Position numbers and translations under genes: made by a program. From assembly GCF_001467945.1 (NCBI RefSeq), contig NZ_LNYQ01000013.1, forward strand, positions 1,926,472-1,990,471: a stretch of 64,000 nt of DNA. Direction: 5' to 3'. This document shows positions 9,514 to 17,800 of this stretch, in pieces; within the stretch, counting starts at the first letter, position 1, and the number at the start of each line of letters is the position of its first letter. The stretch is from Legionella parisiensis (GTDB taxonomy: Bacteria > Pseudomonadota > Gammaproteobacteria > Legionellales > Legionellaceae). The notes below the pieces were generated by a model, which saw only the letters and a list, made by a program, of their open reading frames with translations, had not been told where the DNA came from and searched no databases.

Positions 9514-11308
9514 CTGTTGGCTCACGAGTATCGTGGTTTGCTACACCATGATAAGTGGAAGCAGTATAACATTCTTCAATAGAAATAAAGTCAAACCAAC
9601 AAGTCTGCAGTAACATTAAAGTTTTGTATCCCATTTCAATGTTAGTTGCCAGTAATTGTTCAATGACTAATTCTAAATGTTCATGTTGAAGCACAGGGGT
9701 TGATTTCGGCTTTTCCTTGCACATTTTGGCAAACATTGTATGAAATCGTTCTTCTACCATTTTGGGGACCGTCGAATTACCATCAAAAATACGATGATCA
9801 GCACTGATAGAAACTGGCAACATATCCCTAGGTTCAAATGAGTGAGTTTCATTTTGCCAAATAGGTTTTCGCTCAACTTCCATTATAGTAAATCTCATAG
9901 ATTCAGTTTTACGAAGAGGTGCCATGGACTGGGTATAACCAAAAACACCAATATTACTTAGTGTAATATAAGGAGTTCCTGCGAGAGGATAAGGATAGGT
10001 GTTATAAGCATATTCATAAACCATGTCCTTCATAAGTTGTTGAACACGCGGATTTGTTTTTTCCAATTGCTCACGCTTTTTGTAACAATAAACCATCATA
10101 TGAACAATAGACCGAATTTTTGCAGATAACTCATAAAAACTAAGATTATGACAATTTTCAAAAACAATCGTGCCTAAATGATCACCACATCCTGGTAACA
10201 TGACTACAAGACCAACATACGCCTCTTTCGTTTGGAAGATTGTTCTAAAACTCAAGTAGTTTCTAAAAGAATCTGATAATGTCATCCAAGAACTTACTGT
10301 TTGCAGCATTAAAGTAGTCAAGGTCTCCGAAGCGAATTTTTTATTAAAAAAATCAAGGCAAGAGATATCGATACTAAACTGGCCCGTCATGGTTGGATCA
10401 CTTGGACCATCCCACTGGGTCATGAACACTTTTCGAATTGGAGTCATTTCAACTTGCCGATTTGACTCGGTATAATTCTGCACTCTTGGTAATACCTCGT
10501 CCGCAAACTCTATGAAATTTTTCCAATTCTCACTGGGCTCGAGATTTACTTTACTCAGTTGCTGTGTATGTTTGTTATGTAGTGATTCTTTAAAATGAAT
10601 AACCCCTTCAACACCTAATAAGGCGCACACTGAAGACATATATTTATATTGCATAAAAATATTGGTTATCAACTGCTCTTCCAGATAAGCAATTTTCGGC
10701 TTGATTTCATCAACATTTGGCAAACCAATATCACGATATAATTCCGCTTCACATACATGGCGATGTTCATCCTCAAGAATCGTTGTGAACACTTTCGGCG
10801 CAACACCATAACGGTGTAAACTTTCAAAAATTTCTTCAATCCAACCTTCACCAATAAGATTAAGTAACATAATCGCTACTTTGGGACAACTTTCATTACG
10901 AATAAAGTTACATATGATTTCAATATGAGGGCTGTATGGAGGCGGGGAAGCATAAGGAGCACAGAGCATGTAAACAATTTTAGTGAAAACCAAACCATGA
11001 AATATTTCGTCAAGTAACTGCTGACGCATGCGCTCTCTATATTCAACAGTTGACATTTTTGATTCAAATTTCAGAGGAATTTGAACTGCTAATACTTCAA
11101 GCTGTGCTAAAAGTGAAAAAGTGTAAATATAAAAAAGTTTATCTGATTTAAGTTCAAAAGGTAAACCATCGCAAAATAACTCATTTAATCTATTTTTTAT
11201 GAGTTGTTTCTCATCTGCAGTAATCTTGTTCCACCCTTCTAAAATCCATTTTTCCGCACCCCAAGATGGTCTAAGTAATTCAGTAAGTTCATCCACGATA
11301 TTTACCAT
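9506..11308 (-). CDS. Ferritin-like diiron domain fused to E2-type acyltransferase domain
   Basis: A 600-residue protein with two recognisable parts. The N-terminal helical part has the spacing of a diiron carboxylate bundle: E71, E101xxH104 (EIFH), E154, and E179xxH182 (EDEH). The part from about residue 290 to 530 looks like the catalytic domain of 2-oxoacid dehydrogenase E2 acyltransferases: ITLSNIGVFGYTQSMAPL (448-465) and the active-site motif SADHRIFDG with H505 and D509. There is no lipoyl domain or E3-binding domain, and no E1 or E3 gene nearby. Substrate is unknown. A short helical tail follows. The reading frame is intact, flanked by two paralogous small membrane-protein genes. Confidence 0.75.
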   Translation of the reverse strand: MVNIVDELTELLRPSWGAEKWILEGWNKITADEKQLIKNRLNELFCDGLPFELKSDKLFYIYTFSLLAQLEVLAVQIPLKFESKMSTVEYRERMRQQLLDEIFHGLVFTKIVYMLCAPYASPPPYSPHIEIICNFIRNESCPKVAIMLLNLIGEGWIEEIFESLHRYGVAPKVFTTILEDEHRHVCEAELYRDIGLPNVDEIKPKIAYLEEQLITNIFMQYKYMSSVCALLGVEGVIHFKESLHNKHTQQLSKVNLEPSENWKNFIEFADEVLPRVQNYTESNRQVEMTPIRKVFMTQWDGPSDPTMTGQFSIDISCLDFFNKKFASETLTTLMLQTVSSWMTLSDSFRNYLSFRTIFQTKEAYVGLVVMLPGCGDHLGTIVFENCHNLSFYELSAKIRSIVHMMVYCYKKREQLEKTNPRVQQLMKDMVYEYAYNTYPYPLAGTPYITLSNIGVFGYTQSMAPLRKTESMRFTIMEVERKPIWQNETHSFEPRDMLPVSISADHRIFDGNSTVPKMVEERFHTMFAKMCKEKPKSTPVLQHEHLELVIEQLLATNIEMGYKTLMLLQTCWFDFISIEECYTASTYHGVANHDTREPTVI

Positions 11309-11389
11309 AAAATCAAAGGTTTTTCAGTATAGACATAGCAAGCGTATGAGTCAATCATACTTTATAGCAAAACTATTTACTCATTTAAT

Positions 11390-11476
11390 TCGGCTTCTTC
11401 AGCAAGTGAAAGTGCCCGTATTTTCAGGATTTTTTTCTTTTTGGCCCAAGCTGCCGACATGGAACAGAACACCCTA
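11390..11476. repeat. Degenerate half-copy of the MITE-like repeat
   Basis: The stretch GGCCCAAGCTGCCGACATGG, followed closely by ACAGAACACCCTAG, parallels the right half of the element at 24615-24757 (GACCCAAGCTAGCGAAATG, then ACAGCCCTAG). A GCTTC-GCAAGTGAAA segment parallels GCTTC-GCTTGAAAA. The left half is not recognisable. It lies between the ferritin/E2 gene start and the second small membrane-protein gene. Confidence 0.4.
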
Positions 11477-11566
11477 GTTTATCTTAGACGATAGCATCCC
11501 TTCCCATGACCATCATAATGATGAATAATGGGATGTATCATTAGGAAAATGAATAGGATAACTATC

Positions 11567-11860
11567 ATGAAATTTGGCAAAATAGATCCAATTGCTTTAG
11601 GAGTATCTCTTGGTGCTTTTTCAGGAGTATCTACTTTTTTTATGGGATTAATGCTGTTACTTTTTAATAAAGGGAAACCTTTTAATGGTATCATGGGAAC
11701 AATGTATTTTAACTATGATCTTTCCTTTATCGAATGTTTACTCGGCGGAATTGGCGCTTTTATTAGTACCTTTATTAGTAGTTATCTCATTGCCTGGGCC
11801 TACAATTTTCTGGATAAACAGCTTAACAACAAAGTACTCGTTGATAAAAGCAACCTCTAA
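11567..11860 (+). CDS. Small two-helix membrane protein, DUF5676/holin-like (paralogue 2)
   Basis: A 97-residue protein starting MKFGKIDPIALGVSLGAFSG. It aligns end to end with the protein at 9250-9513: shared features are K-I-[ND]-P-[LI]-A, FFMG, the GKP turn, a [ST]MYF/SIYL-Y segment, and SSYLIAWAYNF near the C-terminus. A basic tail of about ten residues is extra. ATG 11567 has AGGATA seven bases upstream; the more distal ATG at 11528 would add 13 unsupported residues. The two copies flank the ferritin/E2 fusion on the opposite strand. Function unknown. Confidence 0.75.
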   Translation: MKFGKIDPIALGVSLGAFSGVSTFFMGLMLLLFNKGKPFNGIMGTMYFNYDLSFIECLLGGIGAFISTFISSYLIAWAYNFLDKQLNNKVLVDKSNL

Positions 11861-12013
11861 GAAAACTCAGTATTTAATCTCATTTTTATAGAAACTAAAA
11901 GTAGTTTTTGGAGTCCTGAAAATTTTGGATAATTACTCTAGACTCCATTAATTCTATTGCATTACCTGACCCTCTAATTCATAATTAAAGCCTTTTATTT
12001 CTTCTGGTTAACT

Positions 12014-12865
12014 ATGTCAGCATCATTGATTGATGGAAAGGTGGTCGCCTCTCTTCGTAGAGAAGAATTAAAACACCGCGTGGATGATTATATACAAATG
12101 AAACATCGTGCCCCAGGGCTTGCGGTGGTTCTCATAGGCAATGATCCTGCTTCTACTGTGTATGTAGCCAATAAGCGAAAAGCGTGTGCCGAAGTAGGTA
12201 TTATCTCTCATTCTTATGATCTACCCGAAGAAACAACCCACGATGAATTAATCAGACTTATTGATGAGTTAAATTGCGCTGAACAAATAGATGGAATTCT
12301 AATTCAATTACCATTACCCAAACATATTAATGAACGTGTCATTATTGAACACATCAAACCGGAAAAGGATGTTGATGGTTTTCATCCTTATAATTTAGGG
12401 CGGCTCGCTCAGCGCAATCCATTATTACGCCCATGTACGCCTCTTGGCATAATCAACCTACTAGAACACTATCAACTCGAAGTTAAAAGAAAACATGCTC
12501 TTGTCATTGGTGCATCGAATATTGTAGGTCGTCCTATGAGTTTAGAATTACTTCTTGCCGGGGCAACAGTCACCATAGCCCATAAATTCACGCAGCAATT
12601 AGAAAAATTAGTACATATAGCCGACCTTGTCATCATTGCAACAGGTAAAATGGATATTATTGATTGCGAGTGGCTTAATAAAGAGCAGATAATTATAGAT
12701 GTGGGTATCCATCGTTTGTCCGATGGTAGTATTAGAGGCGATATAGATTTTAAAAAAGCGGTAAACAAAGTCTCATGGATTACACCTGTACCCGGGGGAG
12801 TTGGTCCAATGACTATCGTGACGTTGCTTGAAAATACATTAAAAGCTGCAACGTTAGAAAAATAA
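12014..12865 (+). CDS. folD: Bifunctional methylene-THF dehydrogenase / methenyl-THF cyclohydrolase
   Basis: Interconverts 5,10-methylene-, 5,10-methenyl- and 10-formyl-tetrahydrofolate in one-carbon metabolism. The 283-residue protein shows [16 protein letters not shown] with the catalytic Tyr and Lys (about residues 45-60), the folate motif [26 protein letters not shown], the NADP-binding [12 protein letters not shown], and the C-terminal [10 protein letters not shown]. Length matches E. coli FolD. The ribosome site is weak. A hairpin at 12891-12908 follows the stop. Confidence 0.97.
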   Translation: MSASLIDGKVVASLRREELKHRVDDYIQMKHRAPGLAVVLIGNDPASTVYVANKRKACAEVGIISHSYDLPEETTHDELIRLIDELNCAEQIDGILIQLPLPKHINERVIIEHIKPEKDVDGFHPYNLGRLAQRNPLLRPCTPLGIINLLEHYQLEVKRKHALVIGASNIVGRPMSLELLLAGATVTIAHKFTQQLEKLVHIADLVIIATGKMDIIDCEWLNKEQIIIDVGIHRLSDGSIRGDIDFKKAVNKVSWITPVPGGVGPMTIVTLLENTLKAATLEK

Positions 12866-12890
12866 AATACACAGACTATACCTTTACAGG

Positions 12891-12908
12891 CTGGTTACCT
12901 GCAACCAG
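12891..12908. terminator. Hairpin between folD and the convergent small gene
   Basis: CTGGTT at 12891-12896 pairs perfectly with AACCAG at 12903-12908 over a six-base loop. It sits 26 bases after the folD stop and before the end of the convergent 65-residue gene. No T-run follows on either strand, so termination would be weak or Rho-assisted. Confidence 0.35.
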
Positions 12909-12956
12909 AAAGATGCTTCAACAGTCCTGGCCGTAAGCAGCCAAGCTATATAAAAA

Positions 12957-13154
12957 TTACTTATCTAAAACATCCCAATCAAAATCCCCGCTCAACTCAT
13001 CAAAATCATCTTTGAATTCTTCTTTCAAACGTTTACGCTCCAACTTTTCCTCCAGCAAACGTCTAACGTTTTTTCTATGCGTGGTAGACTCAATATCATC
13101 ATCATAATTATAATCAGAGAATGATTGGTCATCATAATCTTCGTGAAGATCCAT
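12957..13154 (-). CDS. Small acidic/basic coiled protein, PA3496-like
   Basis: A 65-residue soluble protein with an acidic N-terminal third (DYDDQSFSDYNYDDD), a basic central helix (RKNVRRLLEEKLERKRLKEE) and an acidic tail. This composition and the RR-LEE-LE-KRL pattern resemble the small PA3496 family of gammaproteobacteria, whose function is not established. A strong AGGGGA ribosome site precedes the ATG, which supports it as a real gene. It is divergent from rlmJ, with 68 bases for both promoters. Confidence 0.75.
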   Translation of the reverse strand: MDLHEDYDDQSFSDYNYDDDIESTTHRKNVRRLLEEKLERKRLKEEFKDDFDELSGDFDWDVLDK

Positions 13155-13222
13155 AGCTTTCCCCTTTTATACTCTCTTAAAAAGAGTATAGTAGACATTT
13201 AGAAAAATGCTTTAGGAATAAC

Positions 13223-14056
13223 ATGCTCAGTTATCAACACGGATATCATGCAGGTAATTTTGCTGATGTCATCAAACATATTGCTTTAACCCGTCTTTTG
13301 AATTACCTAAAACTGAAAGATAAACCTATATTTTATCTTGAAACACATTCAGGGAAAGGCTTATATGACTTAAAAAATAAACAGGCAGAAAAAACACAAG
13401 AATACAAACAAGGGATCCAACCAATTTGGCTTGAAAGAAACTCCCTACCCCCTGCCTTTCAAGACTATCTTCAGGTAATTACACTCCTTAATCCTTCTGG
13501 TGCATTAAGACATTATCCTGGTTCACCTTTTATAGCGATCAACATGCTACGAATGCAAGATAGAATGTATTTTTGTGAACTTCATCCAAGAGAGTTTGAA
13601 TTGATGTGCCAGCTTCCTCGCTTGAATAAAAAAGTACATTTCAGTAATACTGACGGTATTGCCTCGATGAACGCATTACTGCCGCCACAAGAAAAAAGAG
13701 GACTCATTTTTATTGACCCTTCGTTTGAAGTAAAAGAAGAATATAAAGAAATTCCGCTATCAATTAAACACGCATATTCCCGTTTTGCCACGGGAGTATT
13801 CTGTCTTTGGTATCCACTGGTCAATAAAAGATTAACTGATAAACTTAATCGAAACATGAAAGAAATCCAGGCAAAAAATGCTTTACATATTGAGTTTAAC
13901 CTGACTACAGCGTTAATGGAGGGTATGTCAGGTTGTGGATTATGGATAATTAATCCACCATTTACTTTAGCTGAAGAAATGAAAACTGTATTAAATTCAC
14001 TTAAAGCGTATTTTAATCCAGGCATTTCTACTTATACCATTAAGGCCTATTCATGA
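13223..14056 (+). CDS. rlmJ: 23S rRNA (adenine-2030-N6)-methyltransferase
   Basis: Methylates A2030 of 23S rRNA. The 277-residue protein begins [19 protein letters not shown], the invariant RlmJ opening, followed by [13 protein letters not shown] (SAM motif, about residues 39-51), the YPGSP segment and [15 protein letters not shown]. The last gives the catalytic D-P-S-[FY] variant of the N6-adenine methylase motif. An AGGA site lies six bases before ATG. Its stop overlaps the gloB start (ATGA), so the two are co-translated. Confidence 0.95.
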   Translation: MLSYQHGYHAGNFADVIKHIALTRLLNYLKLKDKPIFYLETHSGKGLYDLKNKQAEKTQEYKQGIQPIWLERNSLPPAFQDYLQVITLLNPSGALRHYPGSPFIAINMLRMQDRMYFCELHPREFELMCQLPRLNKKVHFSNTDGIASMNALLPPQEKRGLIFIDPSFEVKEEYKEIPLSIKHAYSRFATGVFCLWYPLVNKRLTDKLNRNMKEIQAKNALHIEFNLTTALMEGMSGCGLWIINPPFTLAEEMKTVLNSLKAYFNPGISTYTIKAYS

Positions 14057-14817
14057 CTATTTTTCCAATTCCTGCATTTTCAGATAATTACATTTGGGCA
14101 ATTATTGATAAAAAAGAAGGAGTATTTGATTGCGTTGATCCAGGTGATGCAGAACCCGTAGTACAATTTGCACAGGCAAACCAGCTAAAATTGCGTTCTA
14201 TTTTATTAACTCACCACCATCAGGATCATATTGGCGGCGTAAGTCAATTACTCCAATCCTATCATTCATGTACTGTTTATGGTCCAAATGATCCGCGCAT
14301 CCCCTATGTAAATAATACATTACAAGAACATCAAACCATTCAAGTTGGAAAATGTGTATTCAAAATTCTATTTAATCCAGGACATACCTCAAGCCATATT
14401 AGTTATTATGAGCCCAAGCATGAATTATTGTTTTGCGGCGATACGCTTTTTTCTGCAGGTTGTGGACGTGTTTTTGACGGGACAATGGATCAGCTCCATC
14501 AATCGTTACATCTTTTCAAAACCTTACCTCCTGCTACGAAAATATTTTGCGCTCATGAATATACTCAGCAGAATTTACGCTTTGCCCAAGCTGTAGAACC
14601 GAATAACACTGCGATCGAACAATACTTACAAAAAATACATCACTCAAAAAATCGATGCACACTCCCATCGACTTTGGAACTGGAATTATCAATTAATCCT
14701 TTTTTACGCACTGATCAACCCGAAGTACAAAAATACGCCTTAAAACATGGAGCAGCATCAAATAATTCATTAGAAATGTTTAAGGTTTTAAGAGAAGAAA
14801 AAAACTTATTCAACTAA
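14053..14817 (+). CDS. gloB: Hydroxyacylglutathione hydrolase (glyoxalase II)
   Basis: Hydrolyses S-lactoylglutathione to lactate and glutathione, completing methylglyoxal detoxification. The 254-residue metallo-beta-lactamase-fold protein has the zinc motif [10 protein letters not shown] (about residues 53-62), the later ligand histidine in NPGHTSSH, the bridging aspartate in [16 protein letters not shown] and the histidine in [14 protein letters not shown]. These are diagnostic for GloB. Its start overlaps the rlmJ stop. An imperfect terminator-like stem at 14837-14876 follows. Confidence 0.96.
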   Translation: MTIFPIPAFSDNYIWAIIDKKEGVFDCVDPGDAEPVVQFAQANQLKLRSILLTHHHQDHIGGVSQLLQSYHSCTVYGPNDPRIPYVNNTLQEHQTIQVGKCVFKILFNPGHTSSHISYYEPKHELLFCGDTLFSAGCGRVFDGTMDQLHQSLHLFKTLPPATKIFCAHEYTQQNLRFAQAVEPNNTAIEQYLQKIHHSKNRCTLPSTLELELSINPFLRTDQPEVQKYALKHGAASNNSLEMFKVLREEKNLFN

Positions 14818-14836
14818 TTACCCAGAGAGATTCAAT

Positions 14837-14876
14837 TTAAACCCTTATGAATTGATTAAGTGCAATGAGGGTTTAA
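14837..14876 (+). terminator. Inverted repeat after gloB
   Basis: TTAAACCCT (14837-14845) and AGGGTTTAA (14868-14876) form a perfect 9-base stem with a 22-base loop. No clear T-run follows, so this is a moderate candidate for the end of the rlmJ-gloB transcript. Confidence 0.4.
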
Positions 14877-14932
14877 TCCCATAAGTAATTTTAGTACACT
14901 CGATAGTTAATTATATTCATAGGTAATTACCA

Positions 14933-16366
14933 TTGAAATTTAAGTTTTTCAAAATAAAAGCTTTTTTATTCTGTTTACTCATTTTTTTTGGCATTACTAA
15001 TGCGACTTCAGCATATACAGCTGATGCCTGGGAAGTATTACGTGCTCAATTCTCCTTAAATCATGAAACATCGCGTGCAGAAGTACAGGAGCAAATCCGC
15101 TGGTTTATAGCTCATCCAGGTTTTCTTAATAAAGTATGCCATCAGTCGGAACCCTACCTTTATCATATTATTGCCGAAGTAAAAAAAAGAAATCTCCCCG
15201 GTGAGTTGGCTCTTTTGCCCATGATTGAAAGTGCTTTTGATCCCTTTGCTTATTCTGTAGCTGGTGCCGCTGGATTATGGCAACTAATGCCACAAACTGG
15301 TGCGGGTTTAGGATTAAAACAAGATTGGTGGTTTGATGCGCGACGCAGCATCAGCTCCTCAACCGATGCAGCACTCAACTATTTGCTTTATCTCAATAAA
15401 TTCTTTAATGGCAATTGGGTTCTCGCCATAGCGGCTTATGATGCGGGGGAAGGTACTATAGATCGAGCAATCAAGGCAACAGGTGGACGTGCCCGAAGCT
15501 TTTGGGATTTAACTGTGCCAAGAGAAACTCAAACTTATGTTCCTCGCCTGCTTGCCTTAGCAGAAATCATTAAAAGCCCATCACAATATAATTTAGCACT
15601 ACCTGAAATAGCCTATCTTCCTTATTTTGTGGAAGTGAATATAGGAAGCCCAATTGATTTAAACCATGCCGCCAAAATGGCAGGAATCAGTTATAAAGAG
15701 TTAATCAAATTAAATCCTGGTTTTAACCGATGGACTACCGCCCCCGATAAACCAATTAAATTACTCATCCCTGCTGAAAAAGTACATCAATTTAATTTAA
15801 ACCTTGCTAACCTCCCCGCAGAAAAACGTGTAAGCTGGGAAAAACATATAGTGCAACCCGGTGACAACTTGGATAATATAGCTGTTAGATATCACACTAC
15901 AGTGAATTTAATTAAACAGCTAAATCAGCTCACAACAAATCGTGTTGAACCTAATCAATTCCTTTTAATTCCGAGCACCAGAAATGCCCCTGCCGTTGTT
16001 AAAAAGGAGCCCTCTGTTCCCGTCATACCATTAGAGCATCAAATTGCTGTACCACAATATCATCGTGTTATTCATATTGTTCAAGAAAATGAGACGTTTC
16101 AGACTCTGATAAAAACTTATGGTGTCAGTACTGCAGACATCCAAATATGGAATAAATTGGCGAGAAATCAACCGTTAAAATACGGTCAGCAACTCGTGAT
16201 CTGGAAAAAAGTACATCAACCCATTCAGTATATTGTCAAAAAAGGCGATAGTCTCAGTTCTATAGCCCGACAGCATAAAACACAAATAGAGCACATTATT
16301 GCATTAAATCCTGGCCTTAAACGAAATGATCCCTTATATAGTGGGCAAAAAATATTTGTTGGCTAA
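14933..16366 (+). CDS. mltD: Membrane-bound lytic murein transglycosylase D-like, LysM repeats
   Basis: Cleaves peptidoglycan glycan strands in the periplasm. The 477-residue protein has a signal peptide (about residues 1-28). Its SLT/MltD catalytic domain has the catalytic glutamate in LPMIESAFDPFAYS, then AAGLWQLMP and a later YDAGEGTIDRAI. Three LysM modules follow at about residues 305-350, 380-420 and 430-477 (HIVQPGDNL, HIVQENETF, YIVKKGDSL). Start is TTG at 14933 with AGGT upstream; the next ATG is beyond the catalytic glutamate region, so TTG is required. The signal peptide has no lipobox, unlike E. coli MltD. Confidence 0.9.
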   Translation: MKFKFFKIKAFLFCLLIFFGITNATSAYTADAWEVLRAQFSLNHETSRAEVQEQIRWFIAHPGFLNKVCHQSEPYLYHIIAEVKKRNLPGELALLPMIESAFDPFAYSVAGAAGLWQLMPQTGAGLGLKQDWWFDARRSISSSTDAALNYLLYLNKFFNGNWVLAIAAYDAGEGTIDRAIKATGGRARSFWDLTVPRETQTYVPRLLALAEIIKSPSQYNLALPEIAYLPYFVEVNIGSPIDLNHAAKMAGISYKELIKLNPGFNRWTTAPDKPIKLLIPAEKVHQFNLNLANLPAEKRVSWEKHIVQPGDNLDNIAVRYHTTVNLIKQLNQLTTNRVEPNQFLLIPSTRNAPAVVKKEPSVPVIPLEHQIAVPQYHRVIHIVQENETFQTLIKTYGVSTADIQIWNKLARNQPLKYGQQLVIWKKVHQPIQYIVKKGDSLSSIARQHKTQIEHIIALNPGLKRNDPLYSGQKIFVG

Positions 16367-16568
16367 TTAATCTACTGTTGCAAAACTCAAGTCACTATGG
16401 AATTTTAGTATCCATCATCATCTTGCTTAAGAACCAAACCAATCGATTTAATGAACCCATAGTGGCTCATTATTAACAATTATTTTTCATTTCTGGTATA
16501 AAGCAAGGAGGAGAGCACGAAAACTTGTGTTATAATCTAAGTAACTTTTTTTTATTGTATTTATATAT

Positions 16569-17114
16569 ATGAAATTACTATTTGATTTTTTTCCTATAGT
16601 TTTATTTTTTATAGTATACAAATTTTTTGGTATCTATACTGCGACAGCTATTGCTATGATTGCCTCTTTAGGCCAAGTAGCTTTTTACCGATTAAAATTC
16701 CAGCATTACGAAAAAATGCATTTAATTAGCCTTGCAATCATTATGGTCTTAGGAGGAGCTACCCTCTTTTTCCACAACCCATGGTTTATTAAATGGAAAC
16801 CAACAGGTATTTATTGGCTTTCTGCTTTGGTATTTTTTAGTTCAGGTTATATTGGTAGCAAACCATTGATCCAGAAAATGATGGAAGCCAATGTAACTCT
16901 TCCTAGAAAAATCTGGCATAGATTGAATTTTGCCTGGGTGTTGTTTTTTATTTTAATGGGCGCAGTAAATATCTATGTTGCCTATAATTTTAATACTGAT
17001 GCTTGGGTTAACTTTAAGTTATTTGGTGGGGTTGGTTTTACTCTGCTTTTTGTATTGATTCAAGCTTTTTATCTAACAAAACATATGGATGAGACTGGCC
17101 TTGAAAAACAATAG
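16569..17114 (+). CDS. yciB: YciB-type inner-membrane septation protein
   Basis: YciB/IspZ proteins are polytopic inner-membrane proteins linked to cell division and envelope integrity. The 181-residue protein starts [26 protein letters not shown], and has the characteristic [22 protein letters not shown] and [24 protein letters not shown] segments with about five membrane helices. It lies directly ahead of pmrA (8 bases), so the regulator pair may be co-transcribed with it. The start has little ribosome-site sequence but fits the family. Confidence 0.93.
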   Translation: MKLLFDFFPIVLFFIVYKFFGIYTATAIAMIASLGQVAFYRLKFQHYEKMHLISLAIIMVLGGATLFFHNPWFIKWKPTGIYWLSALVFFSSGYIGSKPLIQKMMEANVTLPRKIWHRLNFAWVLFFILMGAVNIYVAYNFNTDAWVNFKLFGGVGFTLLFVLIQAFYLTKHMDETGLEKQ

Positions 17115-17122
17115 GAGCAAGA

Positions 17123-17800
17123 ATGAGACTATTGCTAGTTGAAGACGACGAATTACTTGGGGATGCGGTCAAAACCGGCTTAACCCAATTTGGTTATATT
17201 GTAGATTGGCTTAGAGATGGTGAAGCTGCTCGGGCCGCGTTAAAATCTGAATCCTTTGAGCTAATTATTTTAGATTTAGGTTTACCTAAACTCTCTGGAC
17301 TCGCATTGTTACAGAGTATACGCCATGATGGCAATCCAACTCCCGTTATTATTTTAACAGCCCGGGAATCCGTTGAAGATCGCGTAAAAGGTTTAGATAG
17401 TGGGGCAGATGATTATTTGATTAAACCTTTTGATCTTAATGAACTTAGTGCCAGAATCAGAGCCCTGGTCAGACGCTCACAAGGCCGTGCTGATTCTGTA
17501 CTGCAATATAGAAATATTACTCTTGATCCTGCTGCTCACTCAGTATTTGTTGACGATGTTTTAGTTAATGTTCCACGTAGAGAGTTTGCGCTATTGCAAA
17601 AACTTCTAGAAAACAGTGGCCAGGTTTTATCTCGCGAACAACTTATGCAAAGTATATATGGATGGGAAGAAGACGTAGATAGTAACGCGCTGGAAGTTCA
17701 TATACATAATCTACGTAAAAAACTTAATGCCAATTTTATTCGCACAATTAGAGGTGTTGGATATATGGCAGAAAAAAATGATGGTATTCCTGTATCGTGA
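17123..17800 (+). CDS. pmrA: OmpR-family response regulator, PmrA-like
   Basis: A 225-residue DNA-binding response regulator. The receiver domain (residues 1-115) has acidic pocket residues in VEDDE, phosphoacceptor D51 in IILDLGLP, the threonine in ILTARE and the lysine in YLIKPFDL. The winged-helix effector domain ends with LEVHIHNLRKK and RGVGYM. In Legionella, PmrA activates many Dot/Icm effector genes. Assignment as PmrA rests on sequence type plus its place between yciB and ruvA/ruvC; a related QseB-type regulator is the alternative. AGGAG precedes the ATG. The stop overlaps the GTG start of the kinase gene. Confidence 0.8.
   Translation: MRLLLVEDDELLGDAVKTGLTQFGYIVDWLRDGEAARAALKSESFELIILDLGLPKLSGLALLQSIRHDGNPTPVIILTARESVEDRVKGLDSGADDYLIKPFDLNELSARIRALVRRSQGRADSVLQYRNITLDPAAHSVFVDDVLVNVPRREFALLQKLLENSGQVLSREQLMQSIYGWEEDVDSNALEVHIHNLRKKLNANFIRTIRGVGYMAEKNDGIPVS

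Noticed and set aside
11199..11477. 92-codon plus-strand frame
   Set aside because: Overlaps the start of the ferritin/E2 gene in antisense and the repeat remnant; composition random.
12472..12768. 98-codon minus-strand frame inside folD
   Set aside because: Antisense shadow of a conserved enzyme.
13582..14025. 147-codon minus-strand frame inside rlmJ
   Set aside because: Antisense to a well-conserved methyltransferase; no independent evidence.
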